DNA of 64,000 bases from Anaerocolumna chitinilytica (GTDB taxonomy: Bacteria > Bacillota > Clostridia > Lachnospirales > Lachnospiraceae): NCBI RefSeq assembly GCF_014218355.1, contig NZ_AP023368.1:3476001-3540000 (forward strand), read 5' to 3'. Position 1 is the first letter of the stretch. The number at the start of each line of letters is the position of its first letter. The notes beneath the pieces were generated by a model. The model searched no databases, had not been told where the DNA came from, and saw only the letters and a program-made list of their open reading frames with translations. The position numbers and the translations under genes were made by a program. Shown piece by piece: positions 56,559-64,000 of the stretch.

Positions 56559-56653
56559 ATAATTTTATTTTTTACTTTAATTTATAACTTTAATTTTTTC
56601 TTATAATTTTTACTTTTATACTTTAAACTTTATTTTAACCTTTATTTTTTAAC
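56559..56653. repeat. 95-bp low-complexity tract without G on the plus strand
   Basis: Between G558 and G654 there is no G on the plus strand, and only scattered C. The tract is built from variants of ACTTTAA and TTTTTA. It lies between the MFS start and the U32 peptidase stop, so on the transcribed strand it is C-free and A-rich. No hairpin or terminator is visible. Confidence 0.7.
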
Positions 56654-56675
56654 GATTGATTTTACTTTTTATTCT

Positions 56676-57920
56676 TTATTCTTTTCTTCTTAAGATATCG
56701 TTCTCTTCCAGCCCTTCCCCCAAATCTACGTATATCACCTGTTTCGGATGAGGGCAGCTATCCATTTCATTTCCTTCTTCGTCACGGATACCCTTTACCT
56801 TTAGCATAAGATTTCTGCCGTCGGGTTTCATGACTTCAATTTCATCTCCTACAGAAAACTTATTCCTCTGCTCCAGTTTATAGTATCCCTTTTGATTCTT
56901 CTCACCGATAATTCCAAGATAAGTATATTCCTTGATGTAAGTGTTATTATCATAGATCTGGGCATCGGAATCAGGTTTTCCAAAGAAAAATCCGGTCGTA
57001 AACTGACGATAGGTGCATTTTGAGATTTCTTCTTTATAATAGGGAATATTCTTTTCATAAAGAGCAGGATTTTCAAAGAAGTCATCTATAGCCCTCCGGT
57101 AAGTCCTGGCTACTGAAGCAACATAAAGAGCAGTTTTCATCCTGCCTTCAACTTTAAAGCTGTCAATTCCAGCATCTACTAACTGAGGAATATATTCAAT
57201 CATGCACAAGTCCTTTGAATTAAAGATATAGGTTCCTCTCTCATTCTCTTCCACCGGAAGATATTCCCCCGGTCTTGTCTCTTCTACAAGATAATATTTC
57301 CAGCGGCAGGGATGAGTACAAGCCCCTCTGTTGGCATCTCTTCCGGTAAAATAATTGCTGAGAAGGCATCTGCCGGAATGTGCCATACACATTGCACCAT
57401 GAACAAAGGATTCTATCTCCAAATCCTCCGGAATATTATCTCTGATACCTTTAATTTCTTCAAGAGATAATTCTCTTGCGGATACTACTCTTTTGGCTCC
57501 CAAGCGGTGCCAGAAACGGTAGGTGGCGTAGTTGACATTGTTTGCTTGGGTACTGATATGAAGTTCCATATCCGGCATAACTTCTTTCGCTATCTCAAAT
57601 ACACCTGGATCTGAAATGATTACGGCATCCGGTTTTATTTCCTTTAACTCTTCAAAGTACTTCTCTATTCCGGTCAGATCTTCGTTATGTGCAGTGATAT
57701 TAGCAGTTACATACACCTTTTTGCCATGGGTATGCGCATAATCTATACCCTCTTTCATATCTTCCTTGGAGAAATTTTTGGCTTTTGCACGAAGACCATA
57801 CATCTCTCCTCCAATATATACTGCATCGGCACCATAAAGTACCGCTATTTTTAATACTTCCAGGTTACTTGCCGGAATAAGTAATTCCGGCTTTTTATAT
57901 CCTAAATCCTCCATTAACAT
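56676..57920 (-). CDS. trhP: Peptidase U32-family tRNA hydroxylation protein TrhP
   Basis: 414 residues, the length of the TrhP/YrrO subgroup. It has PELLIPASNLEVLKIAVLYGADAVYIGG at the start, the U32 signature ESFVHGAMCMAHSGRCLLSNY, Fe-S-type cysteines (CMAHSGRC, GACTHPCRW), and the FKVEGRMKTALYVA motif. TrhP hydroxylates U34 of certain tRNAs using prephenate. Downstream of the trmR gene, as in B. subtilis yrrM-yrrN-yrrO, so the two should act in series to make 5-methoxyuridine. Only one U32 gene is present, where B. subtilis has two. Confidence 0.92.
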   Translation of the reverse strand: MLMEDLGYKKPELLIPASNLEVLKIAVLYGADAVYIGGEMYGLRAKAKNFSKEDMKEGIDYAHTHGKKVYVTANITAHNEDLTGIEKYFEELKEIKPDAVIISDPGVFEIAKEVMPDMELHISTQANNVNYATYRFWHRLGAKRVVSARELSLEEIKGIRDNIPEDLEIESFVHGAMCMAHSGRCLLSNYFTGRDANRGACTHPCRWKYYLVEETRPGEYLPVEENERGTYIFNSKDLCMIEYIPQLVDAGIDSFKVEGRMKTALYVASVARTYRRAIDDFFENPALYEKNIPYYKEEISKCTYRQFTTGFFFGKPDSDAQIYDNNTYIKEYTYLGIIGEKNQKGYYKLEQRNKFSVGDEIEVMKPDGRNLMLKVKGIRDEEGNEMDSCPHPKQVIYVDLGEGLEENDILRRKE

Positions 57921-58127
57921 CTGTTCGTCCTAACCTTTCTTTCTGGGGTTATAACTCTTACAATAAATTTAATTATAATAGTTATAGTAACTGACTCTAA
58001 TTTACCTGATCAGTTTAATCTAAGTGTAACGAAATTAACTGGGTTATTATGGTGTATATCTTCTTTGCTCAACATATTATTTATGACGATATTCTATATA
58101 CTTAACCATCTGTTTACCATGAATTAT

Positions 58128-58781
58128 TTATTCTTTTATACTTAAGGTGACTCCGTCTCCAACAGACAAAATGGTTGTTTTTAATAAGTCTGAATGGGTA
58201 AGGGTATATAGATATTCTCTCATTCGGGTGTGGATTGTCCGATCTCTTCTGGTGATTCCATATCTGGACTGGGCTACCGTCCCATCCTGTAGTACATTAT
58301 CCGTTACCAGCAGACCTCCCACTGTTAAGAGCTTTAATACTTCCGGAAGGTAATTCATATATTGCGCTTTTGCAGCATCCATAAAAATAAAATCATACCG
58401 TTCTGATTCCTTATCCGCCAATTCTTTCAGCACATCCAGTGCATCACCTTCAATTAAACGAATCTTATCCGCCTGCTTTGTGCTTTTTAAGTTCACTCTG
58501 GCTTTTACCAGGCGCATCTCTACCTTTTCAACAGTAGTGATATCACAGTTCTCCGGCATACATTCACTCATAAAGAGTGCCGAAAATCCTACTGCTGTCC
58601 CTACCTCAAGAATATGCGCCGGTTTTCTCATAGCAATTAAAAACTGTAGAAGAGACTGGGTTTCCTTTTTTATAATGGGTACTTCTTCTCTATGTGCCTC
58701 TTTTTCTAAATTGCTAAGATAAGGAGGTAACTCGCTGCTTAAGGAATTAATGTATGCTGTTATACGTTCATCTACTATCAT
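58128..58781 (-). CDS. trmR: tRNA 5-hydroxyuridine methyltransferase TrmR (O-methyltransferase family 3)
   Basis: 217 residues from the ATG at 58781, which has GGAG six bases upstream; a TTG at 58793 is less likely. A class I SAM-dependent fold: HILEVGTAVGFSALFM (motif I), VEKVEMRLVKARVNL, YDFIFMDAAKAQYMNYL, GGLLVTDNVL and NLK-like metal-site residues of the catechol-O-methyltransferase group. TrmR methylates 5-hydroxyuridine made by TrhP. A weak terminator separates it from the mltG-like gene. The 207-base gap to trhP holds only AT-rich sequence. Confidence 0.9.
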   Translation of the reverse strand: MIVDERITAYINSLSSELPPYLSNLEKEAHREEVPIIKKETQSLLQFLIAMRKPAHILEVGTAVGFSALFMSECMPENCDITTVEKVEMRLVKARVNLKSTKQADKIRLIEGDALDVLKELADKESERYDFIFMDAAKAQYMNYLPEVLKLLTVGGLLVTDNVLQDGTVAQSRYGITRRDRTIHTRMREYLYTLTHSDLLKTTILSVGDGVTLSIKE

Positions 58782-58805
58782 AAGGTACTCCAATCCTAGT
58801 CCAAT

Positions 58806-58852
58806 AAAAAAGCTGACTTCATCAATGATTTAGAATCATAAATAAAGACAGC
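58806..58852 (-). terminator. Terminator after the mltG-like gene
   Basis: On the minus strand GCTGTCTT (58852-58845) pairs with AAGTCAGC (58819-58812) with one T-T mismatch and an inner ATGATT/AATCAT stem, followed by six T (58811-58806). It lies between the mltG-like stop and the trmR start. Confidence 0.6.
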
Positions 58853-58944
58853 CTCTTATAATCATTTTCGTATATAGAAACTAAGGTTTCCCTTGTTCCA
58901 TTCATTCATTAATACATTATTAACTTATAACTTATCATTGTATA

Positions 58945-59457
58945 TTACTGACCTGCACCCTGATCGCCAGAGGTAGAGTCCTTGGTTGTGGAATCTTTGG
59001 TTCCTGAATCCTTGGTTCCGGCTGAACTCTTTCCGCCAGTATCCTTAGTATTCTTTTTATCCTGGCTATCATCAGCACTAGGTACCGTTAATATACTAAA
59101 AATTTCATCATATGTCATGGATGTATTTAAATTATAAGTTCCAGGCATAAGATTATATTTCTTAAGTTTTGCTTTCAGGAAAAAGGAGTATTTATTAACG
59201 ATTACGCCATTTAGTTCCAGTTTGCTGGCGATATTCATAGTCGATTCCCCTTTATCGATCTCTATGGTGGTATCATGACCGGGAGCTTCCGAAGCTGTTA
59301 CCTTACCAAAAACCTGATACCCAAAATCATGCGCCACACCGCTTATTTTAACCAAAAGTACGATTACAATGGAATAAAATAATATATTCAAGAGAATCTT
59401 CAATATCGTGCTTATTACCTTTAATGCCACACGTGATGAGGTTGATCTTACTGCCAT
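58945..59457 (-). CDS. MltG-like protein lacking the catalytic domain
   Basis: 170 residues. A basic N-terminus and one membrane helix (about 16-40) are followed by a LysM-like subdomain (about 62-125) with IEIDKGESTMNIASKLE, NGVIVNKYSFFL and PGTYNLNTSMTYDEIFSIL, as in the N-terminal part of MltG/YceG. The rest is a hydrophilic tail rich in Lys, Asp, Ser, Thr and Gly with repeated KDS/TKDS units. The lytic transglycosylase domain with its catalytic Glu is absent. It occupies the place of mltG (yrrL) next to trmR, as in B. subtilis. AGGAGACAG lies before the ATG. The stop is clean with no downstream remnant of the enzyme domain. Confidence 0.8.
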   Translation of the reverse strand: MAVRSTSSRVALKVISTILKILLNILFYSIVIVLLVKISGVAHDFGYQVFGKVTASEAPGHDTTIEIDKGESTMNIASKLELNGVIVNKYSFFLKAKLKKYNLMPGTYNLNTSMTYDEIFSILTVPSADDSQDKKNTKDTGGKSSAGTKDSGTKDSTTKDSTSGDQGAGQ

Positions 59458-59536
59458 ACAAACTGTCTCCTTTATTCAATAAGCTGTGAGCAACGAAAGA
59501 GACTGCCTAATTACAACTTACTTTCCTTCAGATTTC

Positions 59537-61210
59537 TTAGTTTACTTCCATAATAATGGGTAGTATCATCGGATTACGTTTTGTCTTTTTCCATAAGTAA
59601 TCACTTAAAGAATCTTTGATTTCATTCTTCATCTTGCCCCAGTCCGTCGTATTTTTGCTTAAGCATTTTTCTAAAGCATCGCTTACAACATTTCTGGCTT
59701 CATCCATAAGATTCTCTGATTCTCTGACGTATACAAAACCTCTTGATACAATATCAGGACCTGCAAGAACCTGGTTGGTATATTTCTCTAAGGTAACTAC
59801 AACAATTAATAATCCGTTCTCAGACAGATGCTGTCTGTCGCGAAGAACAATATTCCCAACATCCCCGACACCAAGGCCATCTACAAAGATTCCCTGAGCA
59901 GGCACTTTACCAACTACGCCTGCTTTCTCCTCAGATAATTCAAGTACATCTCCTGAGGATATAACAAAGACATTATCTTTTTGAACTCCCATAGTCTGAG
60001 CCAGTTCCTTATGCTTAATCAAATGCCTGTATTCACCGTGGATAGGTATTGCATACTTCGGTTTGGTGAGTGCGTAGATTAACTTGATTTCCTCCTGGCA
60101 GGCATGACCGGATACGTGGGTATCCTGAAAAATTACTTTCGCGCCTTTCATAGATAAATCATTTATTACTTTAAATACCGATTTTTCATTGCCGGGAATC
60201 GGTGTTGAACTAAATATTACTGTATCACCCGGTTTAATAGATACTTTCTTATGAATGGAAGCAGCCATTCTGGGAAGTGCTGCCATCACTTCTCCCTGAC
60301 TTCCGGTAGTAATTAATACAATCCTTTCATCCGGATAATTCTTCATCTGTTCAATATCAATCAGCAAATTATTCGGAATGGTGATATAACCAAGCTCTGA
60401 AGCAGTAGTAATGATATTTACCATGCTTCTGCCTTCAATAACTACCTTTCGATCATACTTTTCAGCAGAGTTAACAATCTGCTGTATACGATCTACGTTG
60501 GAAGCAAACGTTGCTACAATGATACGGTTTTTGGAATTCTCAGCAAAAATATTATCAAAGGTCTTACCTACTGTCCGTTCAGACATGGTATAACCTGGTC
60601 TCTCCACATTAGTACTTTCACACATAAGTGCTAAAACGCCCTTTTTGCCAAGTTCTGCAAAGCGAGGCAAGTCAATAGTACTTCCGAATACTGGTGTATA
60701 ATCTACCTTAAAGTCACCGGTGTGAACAATAATGCCTGCCGGTGTAAAAATTGCAAGGGATGCCGCATCTGCAATACTGTGATTCGTACGGATAAATTCG
60801 ATACGAAAACAACCAAGATTAATGGACTGTCCATATTTTATAACTTTTCTCTTTGTTGACTTTAACAGATTATGCTCTTTTAATTTATTTTCAATAATGC
60901 CTATTGTAAGCTTGGTCGCATAAATCGGTACGTTAACATCCTTTAATACGTAAGGTAATGATCCTATATGATCTTCGTGGCCATGGGTTATTACAAATCC
61001 TTTTACCTTGCTTATGTTGTCTTTCAAATAAGTAACATCCGGTATTACCAAATCAATTCCAAGCATATCATCCTCGGGAAATGATAAACCGCAATCTACT
61101 ACAATAATACTATCCTCATATTCAAAGGCAGTAATATTCATTCCTATTTGCTCAAGACCGCCTAAAGGGATTATTTTTACTCCCTTTTTATTTGTATTTT
61201 CTTCTTTCAA
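59537..61210 (-). CDS. rnj: Ribonuclease J
   Basis: 557 residues from a TTG at 61210 (MKEENTNKKGVKIIPLGGLEQIG), because GGAGGTG lies six bases upstream. The ATG at 61225 would place this ribosome site inside the gene. A metallo-beta-lactamase/beta-CASP nuclease: HGHEDHIG metal motif, HTGDFKVDYTP, CESTNVERPGYTMSE, ITTGSQGE, and HVSGHA. It has 5'-3' exo- and endonuclease activity in mRNA decay and rRNA processing. It lies between fur and the mltG-like gene. Confidence 0.96.
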   Translation of the reverse strand: MKEENTNKKGVKIIPLGGLEQIGMNITAFEYEDSIIVVDCGLSFPEDDMLGIDLVIPDVTYLKDNISKVKGFVITHGHEDHIGSLPYVLKDVNVPIYATKLTIGIIENKLKEHNLLKSTKRKVIKYGQSINLGCFRIEFIRTNHSIADAASLAIFTPAGIIVHTGDFKVDYTPVFGSTIDLPRFAELGKKGVLALMCESTNVERPGYTMSERTVGKTFDNIFAENSKNRIIVATFASNVDRIQQIVNSAEKYDRKVVIEGRSMVNIITTASELGYITIPNNLLIDIEQMKNYPDERIVLITTGSQGEVMAALPRMAASIHKKVSIKPGDTVIFSSTPIPGNEKSVFKVINDLSMKGAKVIFQDTHVSGHACQEEIKLIYALTKPKYAIPIHGEYRHLIKHKELAQTMGVQKDNVFVISSGDVLELSEEKAGVVGKVPAQGIFVDGLGVGDVGNIVLRDRQHLSENGLLIVVVTLEKYTNQVLAGPDIVSRGFVYVRESENLMDEARNVVSDALEKCLSKNTTDWGKMKNEIKDSLSDYLWKKTKRNPMILPIIMEVN

Positions 61211-61297
61211 ACAATGCACCTCCAATGGTTTAATTATGTAATAAAGTCCATTCTATTTAAAGTGCACAGAGTATTTAATTAGATTTAATTTTCAGGA

Positions 61298-61762
61298 TTA
61301 CTCCTTTCCTCTTTCAGCTGCACAGTCTTTACAATAACCGTACATCTTCACCTCGTGATCAACTACTTCAAATCCCATGGTCTTTTGTATCTGCCCTTCC
61401 AGAGTATCTAAGAGATCTCCCTGAAATGTCAGTACATTTCCACAGCCTAAACAAATCAAGTGATGGTGATGATGATGTGTTTTCTGTTCCTCATCCATAT
61501 TTCCGATTTCGTATCGGACATATCCGTCTCCCAAATTTAATTTGTCAATCAGATTTAACTCGGCTAATAACTGTATCGTTCTGTATACTGTTGCTAAACC
61601 AATATCTGGATTCTTTTCTTTCACAATTTCGTAAATTTCTTCAGCTGTTAAATGCTTATCCGGCCTAATTTCCAAAGCTTCCAAAATATCAACTCGCTGC
61701 GTGGTAACCTTAAGGCCCTTTTCTTTTAACAGCATTTTAAACCGATCTTTTTTATCAGGCAT
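61298..61762 (-). CDS. fur: Fur-family transcriptional regulator
   Basis: 154 residues from the ATG at 61762 with AAGGTG seven bases upstream. The winged-helix part has LKVTTQRVDILEAL, HLTAEEIYEIVKEKNPDIGLATVYRTIQLLAE, and the metal part has a six-His run (96-101), C105/C108 and a second pair C144/C147 for structural zinc. Ferric uptake regulator is the best guess; Zur or PerR cannot be excluded. No Fur box was searched for systematically. Between ruvX/DUF1292 and rnj, as in other Lachnospiraceae. Confidence 0.9.
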   Translation of the reverse strand: MPDKKDRFKMLLKEKGLKVTTQRVDILEALEIRPDKHLTAEEIYEIVKEKNPDIGLATVYRTIQLLAELNLIDKLNLGDGYVRYEIGNMDEEQKTHHHHHHLICLGCGNVLTFQGDLLDTLEGQIQKTMGFEVVDHEVKMYGYCKDCAAERGKE

Positions 61763-61934
61763 TTCCAATCACCTTCCGCTTCCATGATAAGTAACAATAT
61801 CGCTGAAACCCTATAATCTAACTAAATATTTGCACCTATATATCGCTTCATTACATATTATTTCTTTTATTTTTCTTAATTAACAGATGCCGCATTAGCA
61901 TCTTGTTGATAAATACCTTTAATAATCCTTCAAA

Positions 61935-62210
61935 TTATGATTCGAACTCAATATCCTCTAAGAGTTCTTCAAATATATCTGCTATGAGATTCAGTTCTTC
62001 TTCCTCTTCGACAAGTGTATATAAGGAGGACTCATCTCCTTCAGCTGACATATCCTTTAAAATATATGCTACTCCGTCATCTCCTTCACCCTGTGAATCG
62101 GTAACAAGTAAATAGGTATATCCATTCAATTTAGTCTGCTCAATCACTTGAAATGTAACTTCTTCATTATCATCTGTAATAAAGGTTACCTGATTCTTCT
62201 GTTCTTCCAT
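61935..62210 (-). CDS. DUF1292 small acidic protein
   Basis: 91 residues from the ATG at 62210 with GGAGG five bases upstream; an ATG at 62222 is also possible. VTFITDDNEEVTFQVIEQTKLNGYTYLLVTD is the DUF1292 (YrzB) signature, followed by an acidic Glu/Asp-rich tail. The family is small, cytoplasmic, and conserved beside ruvX and ireB. Function unknown. The 170-base gap to fur has no feature I can name. Confidence 0.9.
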   Translation of the reverse strand: MEEQKNQVTFITDDNEEVTFQVIEQTKLNGYTYLLVTDSQGEGDDGVAYILKDMSAEGDESSLYTLVEEEEELNLIADIFEELLEDIEFES

Positions 62211-62264
62211 CCTAACCTCCATACTAACCTCAGTATGGTAGGAAAAATGCTCTTTATTTTTTTC

Positions 62265-62717
62265 CTACTCTTTTGACGGTAAATTAAATTTAGCTTGATT
62301 GCTCAAATAATCCAAATAGCCTTGAAGAATCAACACTGCTGCTAATTTATCAACAACAGCTTTTCTGTCCTCTCTTCTGACATTCCCTAGTATTAAGGTC
62401 TGGCTGGCTGCTGCTGTGGTAAGTCTTTCATCCCATAATATTACGGGAAGTCCGGTTCTTCTTTCCAGCATTTCTTTGAATTCTTCTGATTTAACTGCCC
62501 GCTCTCCAATCGTATTATTCATGTTCTTAGGATATCCTAACACAATACGGTCAACATTGTATTCCTTAATCAACTCTTCTATTCTAGCCAGAGTTTGTCT
62601 TAATTTGTTTTCCTGCTTACGATTTATTGTTTCAATACCTTGTGCTGTAATTAACAGCTCATCACTGATTGCGACTCCTACTGTTACAGAGCCATAATCC
62701 AATCCCATAATTCTCAT
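62265..62717 (-). CDS. ruvX: Putative pre-16S rRNA nuclease / Holliday junction resolvase RuvX (YqgF)
   Basis: 150 residues with an RNase H-like fold: [20 protein letters not shown] (first catalytic Asp, D6), [19 protein letters not shown], and LWDERLTT and [15 protein letters not shown] (later acidic residues). It trims 16S rRNA precursors in E. coli and has been proposed as a resolvase. About 40 bases upstream of the DUF1292 gene, the standard arrangement. Confidence 0.94.
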   Translation of the reverse strand: MRIMGLDYGSVTVGVAISDELLITAQGIETINRKQENKLRQTLARIEELIKEYNVDRIVLGYPKNMNNTIGERAVKSEEFKEMLERRTGLPVILWDERLTTAAASQTLILGNVRREDRKAVVDKLAAVLILQGYLDYLSNQAKFNLPSKE

Positions 62718-62847
62718 ACAGTATAAATTCTATTATACCAAAAATCCGTATAATAACTCCTTTCGCACATACCAAAATATGGTATTCCTGTTACATAAAA
62801 AATTATACATACATTATTTCATACAAAAAAATACGGACTTCTGATAT

Positions 62848-63108
62848 TTATTTCAGATTTCGGTCAATGTAATCGTTCAGTAATTGTTCCAGAATTTCAT
62901 CACGTTCTACCTTCATAATCAAGCTCCTGGCACCTTTATGGTTTGTTATGTAGGTAGGGTCTCCAGACATGATATATCCCACTATTTGATTTACCGGATT
63001 ATAGCCCTTCTCCGTCATGGCTGTATATACGGTCGATATTATCTCTCGCACGGATATCTCATTTTCCTTTTGAACCTTAAAAAATTGTGTATTATCTATC
63101 TCCTGCAT
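62848..63108 (-). CDS. ireB: IreB family regulatory phosphoprotein (YrzL)
   Basis: 86 residues from the ATG at 63108 with AAAGGA upstream; a longer frame from 63141 adds atypical residues. It has [53 protein letters not shown] and a helical C-terminus, which match IreB. In Enterococcus it is phosphorylated by the Ser/Thr kinase IreK and influences cephalosporin resistance. It lies upstream of ruvX, in conserved order, with about 130 bases between them. Confidence 0.93.
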   Translation of the reverse strand: MQEIDNTQFFKVQKENEISVREIISTVYTAMTEKGYNPVNQIVGYIMSGDPTYITNHKGARSLIMKVERDEILEQLLNDYIDRNLK

Positions 63109-63181
63109 AACTTCACGTCCTTTGCTGATACTGTTTCGCACAATGTATTTAACTATATATTAATATAAAATGGAGCAAATT

Positions 63182-64000
63182 TCAATCCATACTTTCACAA
63201 ATCATCATTTCTTTGTTAAGAACTTCCTTCACTGTCACAAAAAGTATTTTATTTGACAGGTTTTCTTCTGACTTTACTGCTAGTTTTAAATACCTTTCAT
63301 TATGACCAACCTGATACTTTATACCATCAATTTCAATTTCTTCTTCCACTAATAGTTTTTCGGTATTACCAAGGAAAAGTGTTCTATATTCCTTTCTCAT
63401 TTCTTCCGACAAAGAAATCAGTATATTACTGCGCTCCGCTTTTTTCTCTTCTTTAACCTGTTCCGGCATAAGAGCGGCTTTGGTACCTTTCCTGGGAGAA
63501 AATTTAAAAATGTGCATCTGTGAGAAATTTATCTTCCTGAGAAATTCTCTTGTCTGTTCAAATTCCTCTTCCGTTTCTCCCGGAAAACCAACAATAACAT
63601 CTGTAGTTATAGCCGGATTTTTAAAGTAGCTTCGAATCAGGGAGCATCTATTATAGTAATCCTTCGTTGTGTATTTGCGGTTCATCCTCACTAAAGTTGC
63701 ATCACAGCCGCTTTGCAGAGATAAATGAAAGTGAGGGCAGAATGTTCGCAGTTCGCTGAGTCCCTTAACAAAATCTTCGGTAATGATTCTCGGTTCCAAT
63801 GAACCAAGTCTTATTCTCTCCAGTCCTTCCAATCCGTCAAGGCACTTTATCAATTCAAGCAGGTGATGATTTTCAGCAATTGTACTGTTATCAAAATCAA
63901 TCCCGTAGGAGGAAAGATGAATTCCCGTCAGAACTACTTCTTTATAACCTTTTTCCACAAGACTGCCGGCTTCCTTCAGAATCGATTCCGTTTTTCTGCT
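63182..64000 (-). CDS. mtaB: tRNA (N6-threonylcarbamoyladenosine37-C2) methylthiotransferase MtaB (partial, N-terminus outside window)
   Basis: 273 codons are visible and the frame continues past the right edge; an internal GTG at 63958 is not the true start. KGYKEVVLTGIHLSSYGIDFD, LGSLEPRIITEDFV, FHLSLQSGCDATLVRMNRKYT and TDVIVGFPGETEEEFEQT belong to the radical-SAM part of MtaB, followed by FKFSPRKGTKAA and a C-terminal TRAM-like domain. The CxxxCxxC cluster motif should lie just beyond the edge. The enzyme converts t6A37 to ms2t6A37. Its stop is about 70 bases upstream of the ireB ATG. Confidence 0.92.
   Translation of the reverse strand, partial: SRKTESILKEAGSLVEKGYKEVVLTGIHLSSYGIDFDNSTIAENHHLLELIKCLDGLEGLERIRLGSLEPRIITEDFVKGLSELRTFCPHFHLSLQSGCDATLVRMNRKYTTKDYYNRCSLIRSYFKNPAITTDVIVGFPGETEEEFEQTREFLRKINFSQMHIFKFSPRKGTKAALMPEQVKEEKKAERSNILISLSEEMRKEYRTLFLGNTEKLLVEEEIEIDGIKYQVGHNERYLKLAVKSEENLSNKILFVTVKEVLNKEMMICESMD

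Noticed and set aside
61210..61225. ATG at 61225 as the RNase J start
   Set aside because: GGAGGTG, the best ribosome site, would lie inside the coding region; it is well placed for the TTG at 61210, which also gives the usual RNase J N-terminus.
63182..63958. Complete 258-residue MtaB-like protein starting at GTG 63958
   Set aside because: The frame stays open to the window edge and the upstream codons match the radical-SAM linker of MtaB, so the gene is truncated by the window.

Overview
The window looks like a chromosomal segment from a low-GC, endospore-forming, plant-polysaccharide-degrading Clostridia, most likely Lachnospiraceae. The signs are a SigK-type sporulation sigma factor, a family 11 xylanase, an S-layer-homology protein, and the conserved Firmicutes block mtaB-ireB-ruvX-DUF1292-fur-rnj-(mltG-like)-trmR-trhP. 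I see no rRNA, tRNA, CRISPR array, insertion sequence or phage gene. Nearly all genes lie on the minus strand, so operons read from high to low coordinates.

Layout. 1-459: the 5' part of a GtrA-family membrane protein. 773-17696: a complete type IV pilus operon transcribed from a strong promoter near 17.8 kb: pilB, pilT, pilC, major pilin, pilD, a pilM-pilN fusion, pilO, four minor pilin-like genes, and a 1345-residue secreted protein in the place where many bacteria encode PilY1. 18212-38396: a 20 kb, 14-gene exopolysaccharide locus. It starts with a Gram-positive-style Pel module (PelD-like receptor fused to a degenerate epimerase domain, PelE-like TPR protein, DUF2194 protein, PelF, PelG). 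It continues with DUF2304, GT4, GT2, DUF4832/DUF4874, a GT2-leucine-rich-repeat fusion, a second Wzx-type flippase, a large GT-C-like membrane protein, an acyltransferase and a GT8 enzyme. A 92-bp repeat with two conserved hairpins occurs three times in tandem inside this locus, plus one degenerate copy.

38833-42150: three plus-strand genes: a DivIVA-like coiled-coil protein divergent from the pel genes, a secreted GH11 xylanase, and a SUMF1-domain lipoprotein. 42230-42868: sigK, uninterrupted. 43040-48777: a five-gene polyamine operon (speD, speA-like decarboxylase, speE, carboxy(nor)spermidine dehydrogenase and decarboxylase) that holds the signature enzymes of two spermidine routes. 48955-52571: a YknXYZ/MacAB-like efflux system. 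52710-55046: an SLH-domain surface protein with three internal repeats. 55315-56496: an MFS transporter. 56676-64000: the conserved RNA/tRNA-modification and housekeeping block, ending in a partial mtaB.

The main themes are surface attachment and matrix building. Type IV pili and a Pel-like exopolysaccharide lie next to each other, and the Pel receptor keeps an RxxD motif at the c-di-GMP I-site position, so production of the polymer is probably c-di-GMP gated. The most unusual items are the pseudo-epimerase-PelD fusion, the GT2-LRR fusion, the dual polyamine operon, the MltG homologue without a catalytic domain, and the double-hairpin repeats.
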